Positions 1-5,660 are shown, numbered from the stretch's first letter. The stretch is 6,722 bases of DNA from Candidatus Aquidulcis frankliniae (GCA_009925905.1 RFPZ01000061.1:1-6722); one strand, 5' to 3'. Numbers and translations are program-made. The notes: generated from the sequence alone by a model not told the origin.

Positions 1-1470
1 GCCATCCGCGTGGATGCCAGCATCAAGGAGTGCATTTGCAATACAGCGGAGGTAGAACTTCCAGTGCACCAGCTCAAGCGCCAGGTCGCCATCGCCGAAC
101 CCTTCGTCGAGCATCACCTGTGTCACGTAGACCGCCCACCCTTCAGCAAACACGCCAGAGCCGAAGGCGGCACGGAGTGGCCGTGGCGTCTGATTGGCGG
201 CGGCGAGTTGCAAGTAGTGACCGGGAATCGCCTCATGAATCGCGAGGAGCGCCAACATACGGTTGTTGTCTTCGCGCATCTTTGACTCAATCTGCTCCGG
301 GGTCGCATCGTCGGGGGCGGGGGTCACATAGAAGAAACTCTTCTCGCCGCGATCAAGGGGGCCTGGTGCGTCAAGGAATGCCCCTCCGTAGGCCCGTAAG
401 AAGAGCGGTGTCCACATGATCTCGAGTGGCTCTTTCGGCAAGTCAACGAGTCCTGTTTTTCGAACAAACGCTTCGCACCGTGCCGTCTCCGCGCGTGAAC
501 GATCAAGCATCTCTTCTGGCGCGCAGTGGTCACCGCCGATTGCGTGCAGCACCTCAGCAACAAGCGTTGATTGATCGCCATTGAGCGCTGCGGTGGCTCG
601 TTCGCCGAGCCACTCTGGTGCAATACGCTGCGCGATGGAGATCATGCGCTGACGAACCGCAGCAAACTCCTGTTCACCCTTAGCGGCGATCGCAGCCCGG
701 TCGTGGGATCCAAAGAGGGTGTGGCGCAACGCTCGGTCGTACAGCGCAGCGCCGTAGCGCCCCTCACCAGAACTCTTCGGAAGTACCTCGCGCTGGAGTC
801 GCTCAATGAACCGAGTTGTCGCCGCAGCGGCCGCATCAGCCGGAGCGCGCAGCGCCTCGCCGTACGTCGCTACGGCCAACTCGGCGAGTTCGGCGATGCC
901 AGGTGCTTGCGCGATCGCCGTTTCGACATGGAGGCGACTGACCGGCCGTGCGGGGAGCGTGATCGTGCCGGCTGGTGGGAGATCCCCCCCACGTCGCGGT
1001 GCACCATCATCGGCGGGCACGCGCAACTCAGGGAGACCGGTGAGGTCAACGATGGCCGCCTCAAGAAGATCAGGGACCGCAGTGAGCCGGCTGGCAAGAT
1101 CGCTGGCGCGGCGCTCTGCCGTGCCGAAGCCGCGTGCGATCAGTGGAAAGAGCCCTCCGCCGATGACCGAGACGGTATGGAGGGCATCCCACGCCTCCGG
1201 CTGCACCTCTTGTAACTCGAACCGGATCGCGCGAATCGTTCCGAGGGCTAGGTCACGATCACACAGGTCGTCGGGGCTGAGGCTCGACACCGGAGCGGCC
1301 ACGAGGCGTGCCTCTTCGCTGTCGCACCAAGCGAGCCGTGCGGCCCGACCAGCCGGACCCTGCTGACCCCACGATCCGTCGTAATCGTGGATCCCCATCC
1401 CTGTTGCAGCAACGGGGTGGAGCGCGGCGAAGCGCGCAAGGAGGCCGGTCGCGTCAAGGGCATCAATCAT
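1..1470 (-). CDS. DUF885-family metallohydrolase, 3' end cut by window edge
   Basis: The reading frame is open from ATG at 1470 to the left edge, giving 490 residues without a stop; the C-terminus is missing. Near the N-terminus is the HPVAATGMGIHDYDG segment (about residues 18-32) typical of DUF885 proteins. The diagnostic zinc-type motif HEAIPGH lies at residues 412-418 (217-237), followed by FAEGWAVY at 441-448, whose E443 is the likely third metal ligand. Members of this family are predicted metal-dependent peptidases or hydrolases, and most have no known substrate. Full-length members are usually about 550-600 residues, so roughly 60-110 residues are probably outside the window. No signal peptide or membrane segment is visible, so a cytoplasmic enzyme is inferred. 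The start fits the divergent neighbour, whose ATG is 23 bp away, and a TACCCT hexamer 7 nt upstream. The family call is firm; the substrate is unknown. Confidence 0.9.
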   Translation of the reverse strand, partial: MIDALDATGLLARFAALHPVAATGMGIHDYDGSWGQQGPAGRAARLAWCDSEEARLVAAPVSSLSPDDLCDRDLALGTIRAIRFELQEVQPEAWDALHTVSVIGGGLFPLIARGFGTAERRASDLASRLTAVPDLLEAAIVDLTGLPELRVPADDGAPRRGGDLPPAGTITLPARPVSRLHVETAIAQAPGIAELAELAVATYGEALRAPADAAAAATTRFIERLQREVLPKSSGEGRYGAALYDRALRHTLFGSHDRAAIAAKGEQEFAAVRQRMISIAQRIAPEWLGERATAALNGDQSTLVAEVLHAIGGDHCAPEEMLDRSRAETARCEAFVRKTGLVDLPKEPLEIMWTPLFLRAYGGAFLDAPGPLDRGEKSFFYVTPAPDDATPEQIESKMREDNNRMLALLAIHEAIPGHYLQLAAANQTPRPLRAAFGSGVFAEGWAVYVTQVMLDEGFGDGDLALELVHWKFYLRCIANALLDAGIHADG

Positions 1471-1477
1471 CCTCGGC

Positions 1478-1483
1478 AGGGTA
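1478..1483 (-). promoter_or_regulatory. Candidate -10 element of the DUF885 gene (leaderless)
   Basis: On the minus strand this reads TACCCT and ends 7 nt before the ATG at 1470. That places the expected transcription start on or next to the start codon. No convincing -35 and no properly spaced Shine-Dalgarno site is seen. It shares two base pairs with the plus-strand element of the divergent gene, inside the palindrome GGTACC. Inferred from position and from similar sites in this window. Confidence 0.45.
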
Positions 1484-1487
1484 CCAT
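1482..1487 (+). promoter_or_regulatory. Candidate -10 element of the NTF2-like gene (leaderless)
   Basis: TACCAT ends 6 nt before the ATG at 1494, the right distance for transcription to begin at the start codon. It overlaps the opposing TACCCT element of the DUF885 gene, so the two polymerases would compete for the same DNA. No -35 is recognisable. Confidence 0.45.
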
Positions 1488-1493
1488 CAGCAC

Positions 1494-1829
1494 ATGGGTG
1501 CACAAGACACAACCGACGCCTTCTTTGAACTGCTAAACGCTGACGACCGCGCGGGCGCCCTCAAGCTGATGGATGAACGCGTCGAGATGCGAGTGCACGT
1601 CGGTGAGAGCGTCCAGCTCCTCAAGGGCCATGAGCGCGTTGGTGGCTGGTTCCTGCGCGCCGACAAGGGCCTGCGCATGATTCCAGGCGAGGTGAAGGAC
1701 ACGGGTCATCAGGTTGAGTGTGACATCTTGGTTGTACGCCCTGGGTCAATGAGTAGCAAGATTGACGCAACCATCAAGGTTGAAGCCGGCAAGATCACCG
1801 CTATTAACTTCTCGCCGCGCGACCGCTGA
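1494..1829 (+). CDS. Small NTF2/SnoaL-like protein, function unknown
   Basis: A 111-residue protein. It has an N-terminal helical stretch (TTDAFFELLNADDRAGALKL, about residues 6-25), then alternating strands ending in DATIKVEAGKITAINF, the curved-sheet pattern of NTF2/SnoaL-like folds. That family covers small enzymes, ligand-binding proteins and orphans, and no catalytic residues can be assigned here. It has no signal peptide, membrane segment or cysteine. The frame stays open further upstream (to 1308), but that part lies antisense to the 5' end of the DUF885 gene; the ATG at 1494, just after a TACCAT element, is the natural start. It converges on the LysM gene with a 12 bp gap. The fold call is by pattern only; a conserved hypothetical protein is the fallback. 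Confidence 0.7.
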   Translation: MGAQDTTDAFFELLNADDRAGALKLMDERVEMRVHVGESVQLLKGHERVGGWFLRADKGLRMIPGEVKDTGHQVECDILVVRPGSMSSKIDATIKVEAGKITAINFSPRDR

Positions 1830-1857
1830 TCGATACGCCCACTACGGGCTCGGCGAG
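1811..1857. repeat. Inverted repeat over the convergent gene ends, possible bidirectional terminator
   Basis: CTCGCCG (1811-1817) is perfectly complementary to CGGCGAG (1851-1857). Between them a second small hairpin, GCCC (1837-1840) with GGGC (1846-1849), has a 5 nt loop. The nested structure spans both stop codons of the convergent genes ending at 1829 and 1842, where a shared terminator would be expected. There is no run of T on either side, so it is not a standard intrinsic terminator, and the arms lie in coding sequence. Confidence 0.3.
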
Positions 1858-2684
1858 GTCACCACGTCAGGAATCACCGAGGGAATGATCAGCTCCTGAC
1901 CCACATAGATCGTCAGGGATTGGCGATCAATGGCGGGATTCGCGCTGAGGATTACGTCAATGCTGACCTGATAAATTCCCGCGATCTTTCCCAGAGTGTC
2001 CCCGGACTTGACGCGATAGAGCACCGCCTCTGGTGTCGGCGTCGGTGTTGGAGATGGGCTCACATCGCTCGTCGGTGCGACGCTCGGCGTTGTCGTCGCC
2101 GTCACCCCAGCGATGAAGCCATTCACCCCTTTCAAGATCGTCGGAAGCGCGAAAAGGATGACAGCTGCAAGCACTAACAGCGCAGCGGCTCCACGGGTTC
2201 CGCCAGGAATCTTCGGAAGCCGAAACGGTGCGCGTGGCGCCTCGTCATCCATCGAGCGACGCTTGTGGAGCGGAACAACCCGCATGCGTTCAGCTTCGGA
2301 TGCGCTCGGTCCGTAGTGTGGGTCGTCTGGAGCCGGAGCAGCAGACCAGATGCTCCCCTCTGGAAGTTCGTCGTACCCGCCGTCCACCTCGTCAATTCCA
2401 AGCGTTGCGGCGGCCAAATCGACTGGGGCACTTGCCGCAGGAGTGCCGAATGGAAGTGGTTGCGGAGCGGGAGCATCGATCGTTTGTGCCGCCTCACGCG
2501 ACGCCCAGGCAAGAAAGATGGGGCATGCGGTGAACGTTGGGGTGAGGCACACCTCGTCCTGCCGCTGGAGATCAATTGGCTCGGAGGGTCGAGTCGCATA
2601 ACAAGAGTGCGCCGCACTCGGCTGCGATGACCGTTTTGAAGAATCGGCACCCGTCGCAATAAATGGGCAAACGTTGGCGCTCAT
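1842..2684 (-). CDS. LysM-domain single-pass membrane protein with Cys-rich N-terminal module
   Basis: A 280-residue predicted type II membrane protein. Residues 1-56 form a small module with C6-P-F, H26-S-C28-Y, C46-L and C54-P. Residues 60-160 are Pro/Ala-rich and acidic, probably disordered, ending in basic residues (KRR at 141-143). A hydrophobic helix spans about 165-184, followed by a Ser/Thr/Pro linker with a short TP repeat (about 199-219). One LysM domain lies at about 222-267 (YRVKSGDTLGKIAGIYQVS, ending VGQELIIP). LysM binds the GlcNAc backbone of peptidoglycan, so the C-terminus is inferred to be outside and the cysteine module in the cytoplasm. No catalytic domain is present, which suggests an anchoring, sensing or scaffold role. 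The start codon overlaps the stop of the acyltransferase gene (ATGA), indicating translational coupling, though a TAGGAT element upstream could also drive it alone. The domains are clear; the role is unknown. Confidence 0.88.
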   Translation of the reverse strand: MSANVCPFIATGADSSKRSSQPSAAHSCYATRPSEPIDLQRQDEVCLTPTFTACPIFLAWASREAAQTIDAPAPQPLPFGTPAASAPVDLAAATLGIDEVDGGYDELPEGSIWSAAPAPDDPHYGPSASEAERMRVVPLHKRRSMDDEAPRAPFRLPKIPGGTRGAAALLVLAAVILFALPTILKGVNGFIAGVTATTTPSVAPTSDVSPSPTPTPTPEAVLYRVKSGDTLGKIAGIYQVSIDVILSANPAIDRQSLTIYVGQELIIPSVIPDVVTSPSP

Positions 2685-3442
2685 GACGCCGATCCTACCC
2701 CCTCGCGCCAGATCGTCTCCATACGATCAGCTAGAGCTTCGCTCCATTCGGCAGCAAAGGTCAACTCCTCGCGGCTCCCCGCCTCTGGGGTCGGGCGATC
2801 GGCGCACGGTGATGTGTCCTCGAGCGCAATGACCTCGACGCTTGGTAGACCAATTCTGCGATTGTGAAATCTGAAGATCACGGGCACGATCGGAACTCCC
2901 GTCCGCATGGCAATGAGAGCGGCACCAGGACGGAATTCCGCGAAGCGATCTGGGGGTCCGCCAGTCCCCCCTTCAGGCATGACGCCGTAGTGGGCCCCGG
3001 CAGAAAAGACTGCGCTCGCTGCATTCAGATGGGTCTCGATTCCACTAGTGCCCCGCCACACCGGGAGTAGCCCTCCGAGTCGCCGAAGCAGCGCCGAGCG
3101 CACGCGCCCACGACCGACTATGAATGGTCCGAGCCCGAGCCACCAGATTCGCGGTGCCGCGGGGGCGGCGATGCCAAGCGCGAACGCTTCGTAGTAGCGA
3201 CGGTGTGGTGCGCCAACGAGAATTCGGGGCCCTGACGTGGCGATGCGCTCGAGGCCCACTGCGCGCACGCGCATCCCGAGTGCACCGAGCACGATGCGCA
3301 AGGTAAAGCGAAGTACTCGATAGGAGGGACTCGCCTCTGCCCAGGGTTGGCGACCAAGCCAGGCGACGCCCTCGCCCGCCGCCGGCGGGATCAGGGCATC
3401 TCGGCTGTACGAGCTGTACGCCCGTACCTTTCGTTCGCTCAT
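2681..3442 (-). CDS. Divergent PlsC-type (LPLAT) acyltransferase
   Basis: A 253-residue protein of the lysophospholipid acyltransferase superfamily, which transfers acyl chains to lysophosphatidic acid or related acceptors at the cytoplasmic membrane. The N-terminal part (about 40-62) is amphipathic to hydrophobic. Motif I is APHRRYYEAF, with H80 and E85, so the usual HX4D is HX4E. A motif II-like segment is GGLLPVWRG (about 123-131). Motif III is MPEGGTGG (155-162), with an extra glycine compared with the usual PEGT. Motif IV is GVPIVPVIF (182-190). The ATG at 3442 is preferred over one at 3499, which would extend into the divergent promoter region and lacks a homologous-looking N-terminus; a TAGGGT element lies 8 nt upstream of 3442. 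The gene overlaps the LysM gene by 4 bp. Fold and class are confident; the exact acceptor lipid cannot be told, and the motif changes leave the reaction open. Confidence 0.84.
   Translation of the reverse strand: MSERKVRAYSSYSRDALIPPAAGEGVAWLGRQPWAEASPSYRVLRFTLRIVLGALGMRVRAVGLERIATSGPRILVGAPHRRYYEAFALGIAAPAAPRIWWLGLGPFIVGRGRVRSALLRRLGGLLPVWRGTSGIETHLNAASAVFSAGAHYGVMPEGGTGGPPDRFAEFRPGAALIAMRTGVPIVPVIFRFHNRRIGLPSVEVIALEDTSPCADRPTPEAGSREELTFAAEWSEALADRMETIWREGVGSAS
2692..2697 (-). promoter_or_regulatory. Candidate internal -10 element before the LysM gene
   Basis: TAGGAT on the minus strand ends 7 nt before the ATG at 2684 and lies inside the last codons of the acyltransferase gene. The spacing matches the other leaderless-type sites here. 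Because it encodes Val-Gly in the upstream gene and the genes overlap by ATGA, chance or weak ribosome-site use of its AGGA is a real alternative. Confidence 0.3.
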
Positions 3443-3450
3443 ATACCGAA

Positions 3451-3456
3451 ACCCTA
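3451..3456 (-). promoter_or_regulatory. Candidate -10 element of the acyltransferase-LysM unit
   Basis: TAGGGT on the minus strand ends 8 nt before the ATG at 3442. The spacing suits a leaderless or nearly leaderless transcript. The AGGG inside it might alternatively act as a weak ribosome binding site, so this is inference from position and repetition of the pattern. Confidence 0.42.
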
Positions 3457-3506
3457 CACGCTCCCACCCTCCGCTACGTGGGCCTGCCGCACGCCGCACA
3501 GTCCGC

Positions 3507-3512
3507 TACCGT
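3507..3512 (+). promoter_or_regulatory. Candidate -10 element of the membrane protein-sodN-sodX operon
   Basis: TACCGT lies in the divergent intergenic region and is the centre of a small inverted repeat, CTAC-C-GTAG (3506-3514). Transcription starting about 7 nt later would give a leader of roughly 37 nt before the ATG at 3557. No Nur-type box (TTGC-N-GCAA pattern) or other known nickel operator is visible. Confidence 0.4.
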
Positions 3513-3546
3513 AGGGAGAGGCGGCCACCATGGCCGCGCAGCAGAA

Positions 3547-3551
3547 AGGGG
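3547..3551 (+). promoter_or_regulatory. Ribosome binding site that supports the start at 3557
   Basis: AGGGG lies 5 nt before the ATG at 3557. An upstream in-frame ATG at 3530 would add nine residues (MAAQQKGEP) and has its own purine-rich stretch (GGGAGAGG, 3514-3521). The hydrophobic helix begins almost directly after the second Met, so 3557 is preferred, but the choice is not settled. Confidence 0.5.
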
Positions 3552-3556
3552 AACCC

Positions 3557-3901
3557 ATGGAGACCGCCAAACTTGTCCTCGTCTTTATCCATCTACTTGG
3601 CATGGCTGCCATCGTCGGTGGCTATTTCGCTGGACTCACGACCACCCCGAAGCGCCTGACGGCGGGCATCACCCACGGCACCCTGCTCCAGTTCCTGACC
3701 GGAGTCCTGCTCATTGGGCTGGCAGAGATGGGGACCGATCCAGTGAACCACACGAAGTTCGGAATCAAGATTGCAGTCGCTGCCGTTATTCTGCTGCTCG
3801 CATGGCCACGTCGCAAGGACGTCTCCATTGCGGCGAACACCTATCACGCAATCGGTGTACTCGCGCTACTAAATGTAGCCGTTGCCGTATTCGTAAAGTA
3901 G
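3557..3901 (+). CDS. Small four-helix membrane protein, first gene of the sodN operon
   Basis: A 114-residue integral membrane protein with four predicted helices at about 4-25, 40-57, 67-83 and 95-112. Basic residues (K32, R33, R85, R86, K87) sit in the two short loops after helices 1 and 3. One histidine lies in or at the edge of each helix (H12, H40, H65, H97). The first helix, FIHLLGMAAIVGG, loosely resembles the opening of CopD/DUF2269-like membrane proteins, which carry metal or heme-related functions in some cases; that similarity is weak. It ends 13 nt before sodN on the same strand, with no terminator between them, so the two are probably co-transcribed. A role in nickel supply, in redox at the membrane, or none related to SodN are all possible. 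The start could be 3530, adding nine residues. I do not recognise a named family. Confidence 0.75.
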   Translation: METAKLVLVFIHLLGMAAIVGGYFAGLTTTPKRLTAGITHGTLLQFLTGVLLIGLAEMGTDPVNHTKFGIKIAVAAVILLLAWPRRKDVSIAANTYHAIGVLALLNVAVAVFVK

Positions 3902-3903
3902 AG

Positions 3904-3908
3904 AGGAG
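3904..3908 (+). promoter_or_regulatory. Strong ribosome binding site of sodN
   Basis: AGGAG, within GAGAGGAGA, lies 6 nt before the ATG at 3915. It is the clearest Shine-Dalgarno site in the window together with that of the MFS gene, in keeping with a highly expressed superoxide dismutase, and much stronger than anything in front of sodX. Confidence 0.75.
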
Positions 3909-3914
3909 ACAAGT

Positions 3915-4334
3915 ATGAAGAGCCTATTCAGCAAGTTCACCCCCGTCACCGTTCACGCGCATTGCGACGTGCCGTGTGGCATCTATGACCCTTCGGGGGC
4001 AGTCATTGCCGCCAAGACTGTCGCCCGCATGGTTGAACTGATCACGCAGGCTGAGATCGGCGGACCATCCGATCATGCCGCCCGCAACAAGCTGGTGCGA
4101 TGCATCGCCGTCAAAGAGGAGCATGCCGAGAAGGTGAAGCACGAGGTCCAGGTCATCTGGTCTGACTATTTCAAGCCAGAGCACTTGGCAAAGTTTCCCG
4201 ACCTCCACGACCAAGTCTGGAAGCTCCTGAAGCTCGCGTCCAAGAACAAGCAGAACGTTGATCCGGCTGCGGCAGCAGAGCTCGTCGCTGCAACCGAGGC
4301 GTTTGCTGCCACATTCGCAGCGTCAAAGGCGTAA
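3915..4334 (+). CDS. sodN: Nickel superoxide dismutase precursor
   Basis: A 139-residue precursor of the cytoplasmic nickel superoxide dismutase, which converts superoxide to oxygen and hydrogen peroxide. Residues 1-15 are a propeptide. The nickel hook follows: H16-C17-D18-V19-P20-C21-G22-I23-Y24, matching the family signature HCDxPCGxY. After cleavage between A15 and H16, the new N-terminal amine and imidazole of His, the first backbone amide, and Cys17 and Cys21 bind nickel; Tyr24 lines the substrate channel. The mature chain would be 124 residues, close to the roughly 117 of the Streptomyces enzyme, and the rest is helical as expected for a four-helix bundle hexamer. A strong ribosome site precedes it, and the maturation protease gene follows after 9 bp. 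No iron or manganese superoxide dismutase is in the window. Identification is near certain from the hook plus the neighbour. Confidence 0.97.
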   Translation: MKSLFSKFTPVTVHAHCDVPCGIYDPSGAVIAAKTVARMVELITQAEIGGPSDHAARNKLVRCIAVKEEHAEKVKHEVQVIWSDYFKPEHLAKFPDLHDQVWKLLKLASKNKQNVDPAAAAELVAATEAFAATFAASKA

Positions 4335-4343
4335 CGCACCGCT

Positions 4344-4703
4344 GTGACCACACGACCCGGACGAATCTGGGTCGCCGATGTTGTCGAGCGTTCGATGGAG
4401 CCGGCCCTCCTCCCGGGGGACCGGCTCCTTGTCCTTCCAGCGGGGCCGAGTGGCCTCCCAGGACTTCGTGGCGTGCCGCCCGTAGGGAGCGTGGTGATCG
4501 TGGAGCGTGACGGACGTTTTGACGTGAAGCGTGTGGCTCCCCCACCACCGGGCGTCGCGGGGCTCTGGTTACTTGGTGACAATGCGTCGCTCTCCCGTGA
4601 TTCGCGCCACGACGGCACGCTGCCGTTAAGCGCCCTTCGCGGGCGGGTGATCTATCGCATTGGTCCCCGTGGCCGCAGGGGGAGAATCGCCGCGGCGCGA
4701 TAA
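4344..4703 (+). CDS. sodX: Nickel superoxide dismutase maturation protease, S26 family
   Basis: A 119-residue signal-peptidase-like protease predicted to remove the SodN propeptide so that His16 becomes the N-terminus. It carries the S26 features in order: VERSMEPALLPGD with nucleophile Ser17, FDVKRV with general base Lys62, and the closing box GDNASLSRDSR (78-88). There is no N-terminal membrane helix, unlike LepB; this suits a cytoplasmic substrate and is usual for SodX. The start is GTG at 4344, 9 bp after the sodN stop, with no Shine-Dalgarno site, so translation probably depends on ribosomes coming off sodN. The C-terminus is short and Arg-rich (GPRGRRGRIAAAR). A strong potential hairpin lies early in the coding region (4397-4428). 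It converges on the LLM gene with a 9 bp gap. The call rests on motifs and on linkage to sodN. Confidence 0.94.
   Translation: MTTRPGRIWVADVVERSMEPALLPGDRLLVLPAGPSGLPGLRGVPPVGSVVIVERDGRFDVKRVAPPPPGVAGLWLLGDNASLSRDSRHDGTLPLSALRGRVIYRIGPRGRRGRIAAAR
4397..4428 (+). repeat. Perfect inverted repeat (potential mRNA hairpin) inside early sodX
   Basis: GGAGCCGG (4397-4404) is perfectly complementary to CCGGCTCC (4421-4428), with a 16 nt loop that itself contains TCCC and GGGA. The stem is GC-rich and begins 53 nt after the sodX start codon. It encodes conserved-region residues (M-E-P to R-L), so it may be only a codon effect, but its place in a sodN-sodX message could reduce protease expression relative to the enzyme. 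Confidence 0.4.
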
Positions 4704-4712
4704 GCGAGCGAA

Positions 4713-5654
4713 CTAGAGCTGCGCGTGCAGTTCCGCAAGTAGATCGAGTGAGGCCGTTTCGCTGGGATCCATGTGCTGGACCATGAGTCGGTTTGCGCCC
4801 GTATCTCGGAAGGCGCGCATCTGCTGAAGCGCCTGATTCGGGGTTCCCACCAACCATCGCGCACGACGTGGTGCAAGGTACTCCTCAGGATCGCCAGCCG
4901 CCCCGATGCGCACCATGAAGCCGCGGATCTTCTCGAGGTACTCCGCCTCTGTGCGACCGATCATCATTCCCGTCATTGCCGAACGCGCGAGGCTCTCTGG
5001 CGCACGGCCCGCTGCAGCGCAGGTTGCGTCGAGCTGGGCAAATTTCTCGCGAGCAGTCTCAGGGGTAGACGAGGTGAGGTTGAACTCGTCGGAGTACTTC
5101 GCGGCGATGCGCATGCCGCGCGGTGAGCCTTCGCCGCCGGTGATGATCCACGGGACCGGCGATGGCTTCGGGCGGAAGAGGGCGTCACTCACGCTGTAAT
5201 GCTTCCCGCTAAATGACCAGCCGTCAGGTCCGTCCCAGAGGCCGCGCACGATCTCAAGCTGCTCTTCGAGCATCTCTGCACGCGTCGCCATCTCAGGAAA
5301 CGGGAATCCGTAGCGACGATGCTCTGACTCGTGCCAACCGGTGCCGAGGCCCGCATGCAAGCGTCGCCCACCCATCTCTTGCACAGTGGCGACAACCTTC
5401 GCGAATTCACCTGGTGCTCGGAAGGTGACGGGGCTGACCAGCGTGCCGAGTGTGATTGACGTCGTCTCGCGCGCGATGCCCGCCAGCACGCTCCAGGCAT
5501 CAGTAGTTGCCTGGTCGTTGGCGCCCGGGAATGATTCGTAATGGTCAGTGCGGAAGAAGCCGCTGATGCCGACCGCCTCGGCTCGTCGAGCAGCAGCGAG
5601 CTGTTGTTCGTAGGACAGGTTCATTTGCCCTTCAATGACCACGGCAATCTGCAT
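4713..5654 (-). CDS. LLM-class oxidoreductase, probably F420-dependent
   Basis: A 313-residue protein of the bacterial luciferase-like monooxygenase superfamily, a TIM-barrel fold that uses flavin or coenzyme F420. Visible family features are the first strand MQIAVVIEGQ, GFFRTDHYESF (residues 32-42), the TLGTLVSPVTFRAPGEFAK block (68-86), GLGTGWHESEHRRYGFPFP (102-120), EMLEEQLEIVRGLW (127-140) and the substrate/cofactor-side segment WIITGGEGSPRGMRIAAKYSDEFN (169-192). This pattern is typical of the F420-dependent subgroup, such as methylenetetrahydromethanopterin-reductase-like and F420-dependent dehydrogenases, but cofactor choice cannot be proven from sequence alone. Length is normal and the protein looks cytoplasmic. 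The start at 5654 is followed directly by the first barrel strand, and a TAGGGT element ends 6 nt before it. It is divergent from the MFS exporter and convergent with sodX. The substrate is unknown. Confidence 0.92.
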   Translation of the reverse strand: MQIAVVIEGQMNLSYEQQLAAARRAEAVGISGFFRTDHYESFPGANDQATTDAWSVLAGIARETTSITLGTLVSPVTFRAPGEFAKVVATVQEMGGRRLHAGLGTGWHESEHRRYGFPFPEMATRAEMLEEQLEIVRGLWDGPDGWSFSGKHYSVSDALFRPKPSPVPWIITGGEGSPRGMRIAAKYSDEFNLTSSTPETAREKFAQLDATCAAAGRAPESLARSAMTGMMIGRTEAEYLEKIRGFMVRIGAAGDPEEYLAPRRARWLVGTPNQALQQMRAFRDTGANRLMVQHMDPSETASLDLLAELHAQL

Positions 5655-5660
5655 AGGCGA

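Noticed and set aside
571..1215. A 214-codon plus-strand open frame, with another at 806-1366, opposite the DUF885 gene
   Set aside because: Their translations are Arg/Ser-rich with no recognisable motif, and the minus strand carries a continuous 490-residue frame with clear family motifs. They are shadows of GC-rich coding sequence.
1308..1493. N-terminal extension of the NTF2-like gene to an ATG at 1308
   Set aside because: It would lie antisense to the 5' end of the DUF885 gene, and its translation is low-complexity and Arg/Pro-rich. The -10-like element before 1494 also favours the short form.
2027..2088. Short tandem repeat in the LysM gene (Ser/Thr/Pro linker) as a repeat locus
   Set aside because: It encodes the usual low-complexity extracellular linker next to a LysM domain and is not an independent DNA element.
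3443..3499. Upstream start of the acyltransferase at 3499
   Set aside because: The extra 19 residues resemble no LPLAT N-terminus and run through the TAGGGT element towards the divergent operon promoter.
3443..3556. Nur-type nickel operator upstream of the sodN operon
   Set aside because: I looked for a TTGC-spacer-GCAA type inverted repeat and found none; only the short CTAC-C-GTAG repeat over the -10 is present.
3478..3918. A 146-codon plus-strand frame overlapping the four-helix membrane protein
   Set aside because: Its product is polar and His/Arg-rich with no domain, while the +1-shifted frame gives four clean membrane helices and a ribosome site.
4171..4857. A 228-codon minus-strand open frame across sodX and the end of the LLM gene
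   Set aside because: It overlaps the whole S26 motif set of sodX on the other strand and part of the LLM gene in another frame. The product is Arg/Pro-rich without a domain.
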